Shown piece after piece: positions 22,514 to 35,276 of a stretch of 64,000 nucleotides of DNA. Source of the stretch: Malus domestica (lineage: Eukaryota; Streptophyta; Magnoliopsida; Rosales; Rosaceae); assembly GCF_042453785.1 (NCBI RefSeq), contig NC_091670.1:38451501-38515500 (forward strand), in the 5' to 3' direction. Position 1 is the first letter of the stretch. Every line of letters begins with the position of its first letter. The position numbers and the translations under genes were made by a program. The notes under the pieces are model-generated. The model had not been told where the DNA came from. It ran no database searches and was given only the letters and a program-made list of their open reading frames with translations.

Positions 22514-25500
22514 TCAAGCAGAGCCTGGTTCACCATCCGAGGAAGGCGGAGAGTCTGAAGCATCTGCAAGAGCGTAAAGCATTGCAATAACATCACCAGG
22601 GTCATCCAAATAGTACTTGGCTTTACTGGGCTTCTGTCCAACAGTGCAAGCGAAAACACTGGTATTGGAAGAGAGGACACCATTTGTCCTAGCACTACCA
22701 ATGATCTCAAACATATCCTCATCAGATCTATCGTCGCCAACACACAGTACAAAATCGGCCTGCTTCCCTGTCTGATGCATTGATGTGAAGATCTTTTCTG
22801 CAACCACGCCTTTACTGACACCCTGTAAGGCACAACAAAAATTAGGATTCATATCATCATATTCGCTTTGAAAAATCAATTGGCATGTAACAATCCCCAA
22901 GCAATTTAATGTAGATATATACTTTTATCATCAGCAAGCAAACTACTCGTCTCAAACTTTACTATAGTCTCCAACTTTGCTAGTCAGACTTTTATGAACT
23001 AATGTCTAAGCATTGCCATACTTCACAGTTTAATCTTTAGATACAATTCTCGTGACGATATAAAACAAACCCTCATCGCACTTCAGGCATTCTATTTTCT
23101 TAAGATGTACGCAAGCATAGTCTTACACGCATATTCTGAAAGTTGATTTACGATATGCAAAAGACCAGTAAAGAGACTAAAAGGAAAGATGAGGGAAATA
23201 ACTGGTGTGTCTTCTATGAATTCTAACAATGGTAAGGCAGGAACTTGGAGCTCCTTCTGTGATAAATAGGACTAGGTAGCCGATCCTAGAGAATTAAAAA
23301 CTGAGACAGAGTTAAGACATTCACCTGTGGCTTCACTTCTACAATGTATTGACCACTCTTTACAGCAACTGGTTCATTTGCTAGCACACTTTCTAAATGA
23401 TCCAGTAACTCTTTAGCCTGGCTGGATCCAAAACCAGGATCTGCATCTCTATGGTGCCAAACCAAGGCGCTCTCCTTGGTTTCAATGCTGGAACCATCGG
23501 TGGCTTCTGTGTAGAGCTTCATAACTGGTTCAGCTATCTGTATCCAACCAAAGTCATTGCTCTGCCCGCAAACTTCCCAGTCCTTGTCAGCAGACCACCT
23601 AACAAAAAAGATTTATATTAAAACCAAAAGAAAACAAGGATATCTGTAAAGGAAAAATATATATTGAATATACCTCACAAAATAACCATGTTCGGCAGCA
23701 ATTCCGAGTTTCTTGCAAGGAGAAAACCACTTACTTAAACTATCCCTTCCTCTTCCACTGACCACAAAAACAGTGTTTTTAACATCACCACAAAGCGTAT
23801 TAATGAGGGAGATGACCTCTTGACTCGGGCTCTTATTTATAGATGTTTGAGGCATCACAGTGCCATCATAATCCAACAGAATTGCCCTATTTTTAGATCT
23901 CAAGTAAGCAGAAACGATGCGATCAATAGTCAGCTTTCTGAAGTTGGGATCAAGTGCTATAACCCTGAAGCCGAAGCCCAAACCAATACCCCAGCAACGC
24001 CTTCTGAAATGTTCTTTGCAAGTTCTCTCCATATCTTGGAAAACACTTCGCGACCAGTATGCCACATCATGTGTACTAACATACCTATAATGTTTCTCAT
24101 GCCGCAACTGCTTCTCGGGTTCAACCATTGAAATTGCCTCGTTCATTGCCTCCGCCGTTGATTCAATATTCCATGGGTTAACCCGAATTGCACCACTTAG
24201 TGAAGGGGAACATCCAATAAACTCTGATACTACGAGCATGCTCTTCTTCGGCCCACTGTGTTCTGAATTAGAATCTGATAGAGAGTTTCCTTGCCTGCAC
24301 ACAATGTACTCGTATGGAATAAGATTCATCCCATCTCTCACAGCTGTGACTACTACACACTCTGCAATTGTGTAATATGCAACTCTTTCACTAAGAGAAA
24401 CTGGTCTATCAATGAACACGATAGGTTCATATCCAGTCCGACCAAAATTTTCATTAATTCTTTTGATGCTTGCCTGTATTTCAGCCTGTGTTTCCTCAAG
24501 ATCTTTCCCTCTTCCCCTAGCAGGGTTCGCTATCTGAACCAGAACCGCTTTCCCCTGCCACTTCGGATGCTGCTTCAGCATCTGTTCCATTGCCAAGAGC
24601 TTCAAGTTGACACCTTTAAAGATGTCCATATCATCAACACCAAGTAGCACTGTCTTTCCTTCAAACTGTTGCTTAAGTTCTCCTACCCTCCATTCCTTAT
24701 CCGCAAGCTTCAACACTGACTCAATCTGCCCCATGTGAATCCCAACAGGCATGATCTTTATCCCAACTGTCCTTCCGAAATAGTCCAACCCAATATAACC
24801 CCGCTTCGACTGATACTCCAAACCCAACATCCGACTACAACAAGACAAGAAATGCCGAGCGTAATCAAATGTGTGGAAACCAATAAGGTCCGCATTTAGA
24901 AGTGCCTTTAAAATCTCTTCCCTGACCGGTAGAGTCCTATATATTTCGGACGAAGGGAATGGGCTATGGAGAAAAAACCCCATTCTCAATCTATTGAACA
25001 TCCTCCTCAAGAAGGTAGGCAGCACCATTAGATGGTAATCATGAATCCACACATAGTCATCCTCCGGATTTATCACCTCGATCACCCTTTGCGAGAAAAT
25101 CTTATTTGCGGCCACATACGCCTCCCACAAAGACCGATCGAACCGCCCCCCATGAGTTGCTGAGAAAGGAAGCATGTAATGAAACAGAGGCCACAAATGC
25201 TGCTTGCAAAACCCATGATAGAACTTGGACAAAATGTCGGGCGGCAAAAAGGCCGGAACGCACTTGAATCTATCCAACAGGAGCGCTGATACATCGTCTT
25301 GTTCATTGGAATCCACTTCGACGCTCAAAGAACCTACATACAAAACCTCCATATCTTCCGGTAGACCGTCCTTCAACTGCAATACCAATGAGTCCTCATC
25401 CCAACTAAAGCTCCATCCTTTGTTATCCGGTCTCCGCTTAGCTTTCACAGGGAGCTGGTTGGCAACAATAATTATCCGGTCCTGAATGATCGACGACGGA

Positions 25501-25655
25501 ACATCCGACGACACACTACCCGCCTGATCATCATCGAGCTCCGATATAACACCGGCGACGGTCATTACACGCGGAAGCCGCCGTCTTTCGCGACCCATTA
25601 CCGGAAAGTTTCCAGAAGCAAGATCTAAAAGATTGGTATACGATTTGGACATCAT
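22514..25655 (-). CDS. TPS7: Class II trehalose-phosphate synthase, TPS7-like
   Basis: Three coding exons on the minus strand: 25655-23674, 23598-23325 and 22822-22514, giving 854 aa, the normal class II length. The N terminus MMSKSYTNLLDLASGNFPVM continuing GRERRRLPRVMTV is nearly that of Arabidopsis TPS7, closer than to TPS5, 6 or 8-11. The GT20 glycosyltransferase domain runs from about residue 59 (DRIIIVANQLPVK) to 545, with WIHDYHLMVLP, HSPFPSSEIYR and AVRDGMNLIPYEY. The C-terminal HAD/trehalose-phosphatase-like domain begins near 590 with LDYDGT (594-599), then VFVVSGRGRD, GIAAEHGYF and GDDRSDEDMF. Class II proteins mostly lack measurable synthase activity and act in sugar (trehalose-6-phosphate/SnRK1) signalling in the cytosol; this role is known for the family, not shown here. 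Intron positions (after HGYFVR and after EVKPQ) keep phase. A leader intron is likely (25777-25984). Confidence 0.97.
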
Positions 25656-25776
25656 CTTGAACAGAATTTATCTGGGTTTCTCCCAATCCAACTCAAAAAT
25701 CACAGACAAGATCTCACAAATATAAACCTGACCCAAGATTCTTTGCCCTCTTGAAATAACCAAAATTAAGCAGGAT

Positions 25777-25984
25777 CTGCAATAACACCAAATAAACAGG
25801 CATCAATTTCAATTCGTAGCAAACTAAGCATTGATTAATAACATTCCCATGTACCAAAAATTGCAACAAAAAACAAAACATCATAAAATCTCAAGCTTTC
25901 AATTAATATCCAAAAAACAAAGCAGACCCTAGAGGGTGAATTGAATGCAATGACTATATTTCCAAAAAATGAAAAAATTGATAC
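25777..25984 (-). other. Probable 5' UTR intron of TPS7-like gene
   Basis: On the minus strand a donor CTGAAAG|GTATC and an acceptor TTATTGCAG|ATCC bracket 208 bp upstream of the start codon. Further upstream (26100-26150) is a CT-rich leader. Inferred from splice signals only. Confidence 0.55.
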
Positions 25985-27619
25985 CTTTCAGAGGTTTGAA
26001 AGAACAAATTTTGAATCTTTCGCAGGAAAAATTTCGATCAGAAAATTCAAATACAAAAATGAATTGGGGGTGATATCAGCAGGAAAAGAAATCTAGGGTT
26101 TGGTTTGGTCTTCGAAAATCTCTCTCTCTCCCCAGACAAACATAAAAACAAATATTTTGTGCTTCCCTCTTTCTGGTGGAACAAAATGAATAAATTTGTT
26201 TATTTATATATTTTCGGAGTAAATTTCTAAATTCGAAAAAATAAATAAAAAAATAAGAGGATAAGGTTGGCCAGTAGACTACTCAGTCATGCCAACTGGC
26301 CTAAATGTTTGAAATCCTCCCCCACGCGCACCTACTCCCGCGTGCGAATAATTTGGTGACGTGGCCAAGTCCTGCACTTGCGTTGGCATCAGACGCACCG
26401 TTTGAAAAGGGGAGGGGACACGTCGACTTTGTACGTTCGTAGCCCACTGCCCGGGCCCTAGCGTCGGTGGATATATATCCACTCGATTAAATGATCCCGT
26501 GTTTTCGCGTTCCTGTTTAAATAAGTGCGCTCGACAATTGCTTTCATGACACGTAGCGACTTGGAGTTTTTCGGCACGTTTTCATTTGACCAATCTAATA
26601 GCCTTAATTTTCTCAATCGGTTTTTTTTTTTTTTTTTTTTTTCTGAAATTAGAAATGATCAGGAGACACGGTAACTTTTTATGAATTATTCGTCATTTTA
26701 TGTTTTTAACATAATTATCGTGCAAATGTTATAAAATATTACTTCAAAAACATGAGATGACATAGAGAGTTTCAATTTTGAGATAGTTTCAAAATTCCTA
26801 ATAATAAACCAAAAAACTCCTGACACGATTAGTTACAAACCCTTTTTGATAGGAATCCGTGGTACATTTAGAAGCACATATTTCTCCATTAGTGATTGGC
26901 TTTAATGATTGTCTTTATGTTTTCCCTTTCACTAGTAGTATGGGGAAGGAGTTGACTTATTAGCATTTCTCTTTTTGAAATTGTTACCAATCATTCCATC
27001 ACCTTCTCTAGGAGCCCATTTTCTCACCACCAAAAACTATAGTGTATGCACCTAAACATCTGTCACGTGTCTTTCACTTATCTTGGTTTATTTTTTTTCA
27101 AAATTTAAAAAGTAATGTTTAATGTGAAAGTTAACTAGAATTAGGTAAAAAGATGCAGATAATTAGGTGTATGGTGCACCCTATTTATGATGGTGAATAA
27201 AAATGCTCCCACCTACTCCTCCTACGTTCTTTGTATACCTTTAATCATCCAAAAATGCTACACTTACCTTATTTTCTATACCATATTTATATCATCTCGC
27301 TAATAGAAATGAAACTCACATGTTTTGGTGGAACCTATCTCTATTGGAGAGGTGATGTGGTATGAAAAAATATAATACGTGTAGCAGTACTCCTAATCAT
27401 CACTTAATTCTAATCACTTCACCAACCAAAACATAAAAAGACTTAATCGCTAGTTTTCGTAGTTACTTAACTTGTACATATACAAGTAGTTTTCTTAAGA
27501 CACAAACATGTATTAAGCGTGAATATATATTGAACACTAACACTAATAAATGCCCATGACAAAACCAAACATATGGCATAATAAATTATTGAAATGGTAC
27601 CACACTTAGTACATCAAAT

Positions 27620-27843
27620 GTATCACTCAATAAGCTAAATGTGCTATATTAATACATGTATTTTAATTTTTGAAGTACGTACATTAAATTTAAGACTTTC
27701 AGCCCTTGTGTTGGTCTATATGATTGTTATGTATCACTCAATAAGCTAAATGTGCTCTAATTAATATTTGTACCTTATTCCCAATTTTTAATATACGTAT
27801 ATTAAATTCAGGATGTTCAACCCTTGTTTGGTCTATATGATTG
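27620..27843 (+). repeat. 111-bp tandem duplication
   Basis: Two adjacent diverged copies, each starting GTATCACTCAATAAGCTAAA and ending near 'ggtctatatgattg'. Confidence 0.8.
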
Positions 27844-28044
27844 AACTAGAACGAATAACTCAGTCATATTTCAATTTTGATGAAGGCAAATGATGAAATT
27901 AACTCCCTTTCAGGAATACTAAACACCAAACCAAAATGGAGAACTAATACTTGTGTCTTTTTATAAGGTAGTTGTGGGCAACTTGATCAAACGGTGGATA
28001 CAAAGGAGCATTTGGTTGGTGGCAAGGGTCGTCCCCGGAGAATT

Positions 28045-28096
28045 GGGAATAACGTTTGGTGATTGGTTGGGGGAATAACGTTTGGTGATTGGTTGA
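28045..28096 (+). repeat. 26-bp tandem duplication
   Basis: Two perfect adjacent copies of a unit starting GGGAATAACGTTTGGTGATT. Confidence 0.9.
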
Positions 28097-28330
28097 GCGA
28101 TAAGTGCGGAGCTCGCCGACTACAATTTGGCACGTGGTGCCAATACAAAAATACGGATAAGTAGATGCCAATTCCAATTTGGTGATGACGCCGTCAGTAA
28201 CGTCAGGCACGTGGTTTTGGTCATGGATTGGGCAATTTAATACTAGTCGGTGGTTGGGTGGTGGTCATTTCAAATTTTGTTTATTTGAACAAGTCTTTAG
28301 ATAATTTGGTTGGATTAAAAATAAGAAAGA

Positions 28331-28495
28331 AATCATCTCCGGATCTCTTCCACCAAATCCATCAAATCCATCAATTCGGACCTTTGAAATTTCATCAAAC
28401 GGCTAAAAATAGGGGATCATTTTAAAATTTGTGATAATTTTAACCGTTGAATCAAATTTCAAGAACTCGAATTGATAGATTTTATAAAATAGATC
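28331..28495. repeat. MITE family C, copy 1
   Basis: Unit with 'caattcggacc', 'catcaaacggctaaaaatag', 'ttttaaccgttgaatcaaat' and the inverse 'gaactcgaattgat'. Relatives at 55385-55561, 56484-56653 and, weaker, 2030-2205. Confidence 0.65.
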
Positions 28496-29686
28496 TGGCC
28501 TTAAAAATATGTTAACTTATGGCCAGTTTTTATTATAATATGACAAACAATATAGAGTTCGTGAAGTAATAAAATATCTTGTGAAAGTAATTATTTTTTA
28601 GAAGTTTAGTACTGAATTATCGTGCTATTATGCATTAAAATTAGTCTTTGAAATTCTTATAATTATTTGAATTTTTTTTGTTACTGATGATTTGGTTTGT
28701 TTGAGTTTGTCATGTAGTTTGGGTTTAGTTTTTTTTTATGCAAGTTCATTTTCTTGTCATCGATTATTTAGTGATGTCTCATACCCTCTTGATATTCTTA
28801 TATAATCTTTATTTTCTTTCGAGTTTCTGCCCGGCTGTCAACAAAAAATAAGTAAATAAATAAATATCGTGCTTAAATGGTGGAGATATTAAAGTCCGCA
28901 AAACGCAAATATATATTTTGCATGGTTGGGGTTGAAAGGATGGAAAGTGGGGGAAGCAAATGCAATGTCGTTATCATCCCTGCAGGATTTGGTTTATTCG
29001 CTGGAATAATAATTGGGTTGCTATTGTAAATAAACAAGGATTGAGGGGCATTCTATTTGTACTCTTTTTCTCCTTTGACTAGCTTACAATATTAGAATAT
29101 GCTTTGACTTGCTTACCTAATTTTTCCTGCATGGAGAAGGTGAGGAGAGAGAGGGTGAGTGTGGACTCCTTTGGAACAAGATAATATTGCTATACAATCA
29201 AGCCTCAAATGTTATTTGTTGATACACTTTTTCATTTAGATTTTTAATCATAATAGGATCTTTCTGTTCAATTTATTAATTTCGAGTTCAAATCATACTC
29301 GTATTCAATTTACTGGTTTTGAGTTCAAATCCTTCCCTTATTTTAGTATCGTAAAATTTATTCACTTAAAAATTCTTGTGTGCTCCTTTTTTATCAATCG
29401 TGTTTTTTTTTTTTACAAATTTTATGTCAACTGATTCAACTGTTTATTCTTTGAGAATACTAAGGAGACTATCTCAAAAGCTTGACTCTCCAACTCTCTG
29501 CTAACTCATGTTTTTGATAAAATATTTTATAATTTTAGCACGGAAATTAACATCAAACTATAGAATAGTAGAAAATCTATAGAGAAGCCCACTTTTGAGT
29601 CCCTATCTTATTATTTTTCAATTGATCAACTTATATCGTCCTTCCATGTGACCTGACCTCGAAAATTCCTCCAACAACTTAGAATT

Positions 29687-29899
29687 AGGATCCTCTCCGG
29701 ATCCTTTTTGTGAGGATCCCGAAGATCCTCCAATCTCTTCCGTTTATCGTATATTGTGCCGTTAGAAATCATTGTAAAATTTTTCATTTAAGATTAAATA
29801 TAAATAGTATTTGATAAAAATTGGCCGTATGATCTATTATGAACCGATGTGATTGGAAGATCTTCAGGATCCTCACAAAGAGGATCTGGAGAGAATCCT
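29687..29899. repeat. MITE family D, copy 2
   Basis: 213 bp with inverted ends: AGGATCCTCTCCGGATCC at left and, inverted, the complement within 'gaggatctggagagaatcct' at right; inner arms repeat GAGGATCC and AAGATC. Confidence 0.75.
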
Positions 29900-30483
29900 C
29901 AATCAACATATTATTGGCTCAAGTTCAAAATGTCCTATTTTAATATATTTTGACTTGGTTTTGCTTGAACAATAAGACATGCTTTTGCTTAATTGATTAT
30001 TAATTATAAAAATGAAAATGAGTTGCTATCTGCACTTTGAAAAGACTAAAAAGTCCATTCTTTGTGGAAAATATAAAGAAAAAAGGGACATAGGATAACT
30101 TTTTTGAAGATCACAATAACAATACGAAAAGAATTGGACAAGTTTTTTCCTACCAATTTCAACCCACATAACAGAATAATAGGTAGCCAAAATGAAAGTG
30201 TCAAAGATGCTGTGGATAAAACTAAAATATTGGAGAGCAAAAAATAAACAAAAATGTGCCTATCCGTTTCCCAGTGAATTACAAGGGGAACGACACACAC
30301 GTCCAAGTCATAGAATTCCAACCGAAACAAGAAACACTACACAACATAAGAAAAAACAGCACAACCTATGCACTCTGGCGATTAATCCAATGTCACTAAC
30401 AGTATCGATCACTAGCCTATATGACATTACCATCCCTCTCCATGGCATAATACGTAAGAATCGAAACTCGGACAGACGAAAAA

Positions 30484-33400
30484 ATGTCATCGGGGAACGA
30501 TAGTGGTCCGGTGGATATAGCCATCAATGTTGTGAGGCAGTGGAAGGAGACCTATAGATGGATACCAATATTTGGAGCTGTTGCTGCAATTGCTGCGGCT
30601 TTTTTGACTGGTGGAAACAATCTTCCGGCTCCGGTTTGTGTTTTTTGATTAGGGTTCATGTTCATAGTTAATGGCTAGTCACATTTGTTATGCACATGTT
30701 CATGTTCATAGATATTTGATGGCCCATTTTATAGCATCTGAAATTTGTTTTTGGTTTGTTTGATGTTTATCAGTTTTCGACACCAATTGAGTCAGGGAGT
30801 CTGACACTTCTAAAGGCATTTGTTGTGGCTTGTGTGATCTACGTTCCTGGAGCAGCCTTTGCAAGTTGCGGCTGTTCTGTGAATGACTTGTTTTCTGATG
30901 TATGGATTAAAACACTCTATGTTGCTCCAATTCAATTCTATTTTACCTCCAAAGAAATTGGTCGCTATAACATGGATTTTTCTACAACGTGGTTAACTGC
31001 ACTTTTGAAATTGTGTATTTCATTCATATTATTGATAGTGTTGAAGCTTCTGACCTTATAGTTGTCGATGTGTGACGATATGATTATCAATATGTTGTCG
31101 ATAAACTTAACTGAAAAAATGTAGTTAACTGCACTCGTAGAAGGGCTGTAACGTATAAATAGCTAATAGAGTTTTCTATATTCCCAGTTTCTCAAGGAAA
31201 ATCAACCAAGTGAAGGTTTCTTGATGTGGAGTATGGTAGTTGTTCTCATCACTGCAGGTATACTACAACATTAGCATGTTGCTGTATGCAATTTTTTGTA
31301 TGTTAATTTTCTCATGCCTGTAATTTTTTGGACAGCAACTTGGCTTGCTTTGGCTACATACTTGCAGCTGCCAGTCTCACCGCAGCAATCGATGCAAGGT
31401 GCTCTACTGGGAACTATACTTGTTACTGAAGGTTTTAGCTACTTACCCTTGTGGAATAAGGTAATTAAGGTGATATACAGATTCAATTGCTTGATTAGGA
31501 CGTTGCAGCGAAAACCTTACAAGAGAATGAAAAATGAAAATAATTTCACTTCTCTTCGGTAACTCAACATTCTCTTTGTGCTATTCATTCCGAAAACATG
31601 TAAACCTTTGATGTCAAATGCTTACGCTTGTCTTGTCTTTCGCTATTATTCTTTTGTTTCTTACTCTCGAGCAATTGTGAAATACAGAACGCAAATCACA
31701 ATTTCAATGGCGGAGGAATTCTTTGGATATTTCTTGAATGGACTGTGGCTCCACTCATTGCCTTCGCTTGTGCACTCATACTCTTCAGCGTAATGAAGGC
31801 TTCTCTGCTTCGTCGTGAACATGCTGAAAAATGGGTTCTTGTTTTTCTCCCATTTGCCTATGGAATATCTGCTGGACTGCTTTGCCTCTTTTTCATGTTT
31901 CAGGTAAATTTCCTTGAGTGCAATTAGTAGTAGAACTTTATTATATATTACATTTTACTTTTGTCGATTTTCCGATGTGAGATTTTTTTCTCCAACACCG
32001 TTATCTGCATCAATATCTTCCTTCTTTGTTGTCCATATGGCAGGTCATTCCGTCTATAACAGCGGTTCACAGTTGGGTTACCATTGCTGCAGTTGCCACG
32101 GCCACCATGACTGGAGCACTATTATCTTTGGTAACATTTGTAACAAAATAAGATTTTTTTTTTTTAAACCTTCCTTGCCCATATTTATGTTCAACCTTAA
32201 TTGGGATCTCTACAAAATAGGGTTTGGTGATTCCTTTGGCCATGAAGAAAGTCAATGTAGACAGAAATTACAAGACCAAGAAGAGAAACATGTCTAAATC
32301 CATAGACCAAAAGTGCATCGAAAGCCAAGAACAAACATGCATTAGTACAAAATCTTTGGATGACGAAGCGCAGTTTGAAGAAGCCTTGAAAGATTTCATG
32401 CAGATGAGAGTCCTTGATACCGTGTACGAAGAAGAGGATGAGAGGAGCTGGGCTTCACCGGACTCAATAAAGGAACCTGAACCCGAACCTACGCCTGCTC
32501 ATAGTCACTCAGTTTCCGAAGATCAGTCTAACACGGAGAAATCTAGGTCATTTAGGCAGTTGCTTGAATCTTCGCCAAACCAGGGTCAATCAAGGCACTT
32601 TCACAAGATTGACAAAATTACAACACCGGTTGAGAATGCCCTTCGGTTCATAAGAGGCTCATCCAAATCAGCTTTTTCTCATGTGAGTCCTATATATGTA
32701 TTTCGTACTTGCCTGAATGTTCGGTCACATTACCTTACATTACACTAACACCTTGTGCTTATGTAATTGAATAGGCGAACGAGTATGACAGACAGACCCT
32801 TGTTCGCCATGCTCTAGCTGAAAAATATGATGATGTTGAAGGCTTGTTCATTTTCCCACAGATTATAGCTTCGTGTATCTTCGCGTAAGTTCATTTCTGC
32901 CAGAAAAACAAAAATTCATTTGATATAACGTATAGTGAAGATATTGACACATGGCATTGCAGGCTTATTCAATCTGCTAATGAAGTAGCTGCCATTGTGA
33001 GTCCATATGGAGCTATTCTTGATGTATTTCAACACAGGGTGAAATACTCCGGAAATGGGGAATCTGTGGTGAGTTAACGACTGTATACAATCACGAGTCT
33101 ACCTCTATTTTCCATATCTTATCCTCTTGACCAATCAATATGAGATTCTTGTAGGAATCCATCCATGTGAACTGGTGGTTTAAGGCGATTGGCGGATTTG
33201 GTGCAGCAGTTGGTTTCTTGATCTGTGGCAGGAGGCTGACACAGTGCCTAGGTGGGAAGCTCACTTATATAAGCAACTCAAGAGGCTTAGCAGCGCAACT
33301 GTCCACTGTAGCAGCAATGATTCTGGTTCATAAGATTAAGCTTCCGGTTTCAAGTGTTCATGTTTTTGTTGGATCGTTAGTAGGAGTTGGGGTCGCAGAC

Positions 33401-33651
33401 GACGCTCGGGTGAGATTCCTTCAAAATACAAGTTCGTTTCTCGTCATCACACACCAAGAACATTTTAACGATAAGTTATAGGAAAACGTTCAGTCAGACC
33501 CTTAATGTTTTCGTTTTTTTTGCAGAATGTTAACTGGAAGCTCCTGTTCAAGTTCATATGTGGGTGGGTGCTCACCATTCTTTTTTGCACTGGGATTGCT
33601 TATGTCATCTTCTCAGTGTCTATACACTCCCCAGCCTATGTGGTGCCCTAA
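30484..33651 (+). CDS. PiT/PHO4-family phosphate transporter homologue
   Basis: Eleven exons, all GT-AG: 30484-30633, 30774-30899, 31188-31257, 31336-31460, 31688-31903, 32044-32130, 32221-32682, 32775-32884, 32963-33068, 33155-33409, 33526-33651; 610 aa. The layout is that of inorganic phosphate transporters of the PiT family (Pfam PHO4): two homologous membrane halves split by a long hydrophilic loop (residues about 262-440). The N-terminal signature place reads GGNNLPAPFSTPIESGSL (43-60) where the family has GANDVANAF-type sequence; the C-terminal one reads SANEVAAIVSPYGAILD (453-469). Later family landmarks are kept: GRRLTQCLGGKLTYISNSRG, LPVSSVHVFVGSLVGVG and VNWKLLFKFICGW. The signature Asp is Asn in the first half and Glu in the second, so ion coupling may differ from classical Na+/phosphate symport. 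No plastid transit peptide is evident, arguing against PHT2;1. A CT/TTTTC-rich tail follows. Confidence 0.88.
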
Positions 33652-33690
33652 TCTCTCTCCAATTGTTCCATCAACAATCCATTTTGTTCA

Positions 33691-33714
33691 TTTTCTTTTC
33701 TTTTCTTTTCTTTT
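33691..33714 (+). repeat. (TTTTC)n microsatellite
   Basis: Four to five TTTTC units in the 3' UTR of the PiT gene. Confidence 0.9.
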
Positions 33715-33779
33715 ATTCCATTCCTCTATATGTGTGTGTATATATATATTATTTTTATTTTTTAATTCATAAAGCCGAC

Positions 33780-34307
33780 CTCATTTACTGAGATAATACA
33801 TTATTGTTGTTGTTGATGTGTAACACTCAAATAGTCAAATTTCTGATTAGTCATTTTTGGAAAAACTTCTGTTTTTTTACGTGACATTATGACACATTTG
33901 TGTAATACATACACATACATATTTATTTAGTTTATCGGTGTATTTATTTACAGTAATAAATACAGCCTAAAGATGTTTATTTGACAATTTACCAATATTA
34001 ATGATTGATTTATTTAGTGTGAATGTACCACCTCCATCATTTTTTATGACTTTTTTTGTGAAAGAGCATCACAAGTCACATAATTAAGCCCTTCTTTAAA
34101 GGCATTTCTACGACTTCACAACATCAATATAACTTCGCGTAAGAATTGCTTTGACGATTCTCCAACTTTCTCCGTTTTTGTCTTAACATTTTCCTGTCCA
34201 AGTCATAAGATAATTGGTCAAAATAAGTACAAAGCCATTTTCTAAAATAGATACATGCATGTTGCTTCCTAAAGGCATTCGAGGAATTTCAATGACTTCT
34301 TTGGCGT
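33780..34307. other. Unassigned spacer
   Basis: AT-rich, no gene or repeat recognised between the PiT 3' UTR and the LINE remnant. Confidence 0.4.
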
Positions 34308-34700
34308 TTCATGAAGGCTTAGTTTGGGCGGTAGCTAGGGCTTTCAAAAAATTTATATCGAGAGTGATTCACTTCAAATTATTGGAGCTTTGAATTATCC
34401 TTTTACCAATTCATCTTCCATTGAACAAATTATGGAGTATATGAAATCATTGCTTCCTTTGATCACTGAGGTCAATTATACTTATGTTCGCTGCCAAGTT
34501 AACGGGGTAGCCCATCATCTTGCCTGTTACAGTTTCACAGTCGATTTTTTTTTGCATTTGAACGGACTCTCCTCCAAGATCTATTCTTGACCTACTCTCT
34601 GAAGATTGTAACCAAACTTAAGTCGGCTTTTGCCGCTCTTTTATACTCTTTTTCTGGTTGAGTACGAGTACTATCGTTTCCATGATATTTTTTTTTTTGG
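34308..34700 (+). pseudogene. LINE-type RNase H domain remnant
   Basis: Translation in shifting frames gives pieces of the RNase H-like domain at the end of plant L1 LINE polyproteins: EGLVWAVARAF, then IEQIMEYMKSLLPLITEVNY, then YVRCQVNGVAHHLACYSF (the usual 'VRREANGVAHHLA' region). Several frameshifts and stops; a T-rich tail follows at 34688. It is a 5'-truncated dead copy. Confidence 0.65.
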
Positions 34701-34754
34701 AGAGATCAAAGATACTAGAGCACGCTTTTGTGTTTGTGTAATTTAATTTGAGAT

Positions 34755-34896
34755 GTGCTATCCACATACCCCATTTTACTTCTCACACATCCTTGATAAT
34801 TTCTGTCCGTTGATCTTCTTCAATTCATCTGATCCGACGGCCGAAAATTAAAAATATGTGTAAGAAGTAAATTTGGGTGTGTGACTATCACACCCC
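34755..34896 (+). repeat. MITE family B, copy 3
   Basis: About 142 bp with inverted ends ('gtgctatccacataccccat' and 'ggtgtgtgactatcacac'). Lies 380 bp upstream of the acetolactate synthase regulatory gene. Confidence 0.7.
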
Positions 34897-35040
34897 TTTA
34901 ATTTTAGTGAAGTATATATTTTGCAACACTAAAAAAGAAGTTGACAGATTAATCCACAATGTTTTACTAAAAAAGTGATTAGTCCAATTGCTAATATGTT
35001 TAGGTTTTCACGAAACACGTTTGATCATTGTGTTGTGTGG

Positions 35041-35160
35041 CGAAGGGCCATCGTCGATTCGCATCAACAATCACCGTTCATCAAAGAGATTCAGAATCTC
35101 ACGTGGCGAAAGGCCATCGTCGATGACCGTTCATCAAAGAGATTCAGAATCTCTCACGTG
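35041..35160 (+). promoter_or_regulatory. Duplicated G-box module in ALS regulatory-subunit promoter
   Basis: Two imperfect tandem copies of about 60 bp, each with 'ggccatcgtcgat', 'accgttcatcaaagagattc' and ending in a CACGTG G-box (35100-35105 and 35155-35160). The boxes lie about 175 and 120 bp upstream of the start codon. G-boxes bind bZIP/bHLH factors; the regulation itself is inferred. Confidence 0.55.
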
Positions 35161-35276
35161 CCAAAATTTGCCAAATGGCTCCCGAGGTCTTCTTTCTTTA
35201 GTATCTCAGGTCGCGCCTTCTGATTCTCTCTCTTCATAAGACACTGTCAGGATCCCTCTCTCCAAATAACCCACCA

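Larger units (their letters stand above)
26160..30483. other. Intergenic stretch with repeats
   Basis: About 4.3 kb without a gene I can support. It holds a 21-T run near 26622, a relative of hairpin family E (26650-26800), duplications at 27620-27843 and 28045-28096, a MITE of family C (28331-28495), another family E relative (29451-29610) and MITE D copy 2 (29687-29899). The last 400 bp form the probable promoter and leader of the PiT gene. Confidence 0.45.

Noticed and set aside
23820-24647. Plus-strand open frames opposite the TPS7-like gene
   Set aside because: They are antisense to well-conserved codons of the synthase domain and show no independent signals.
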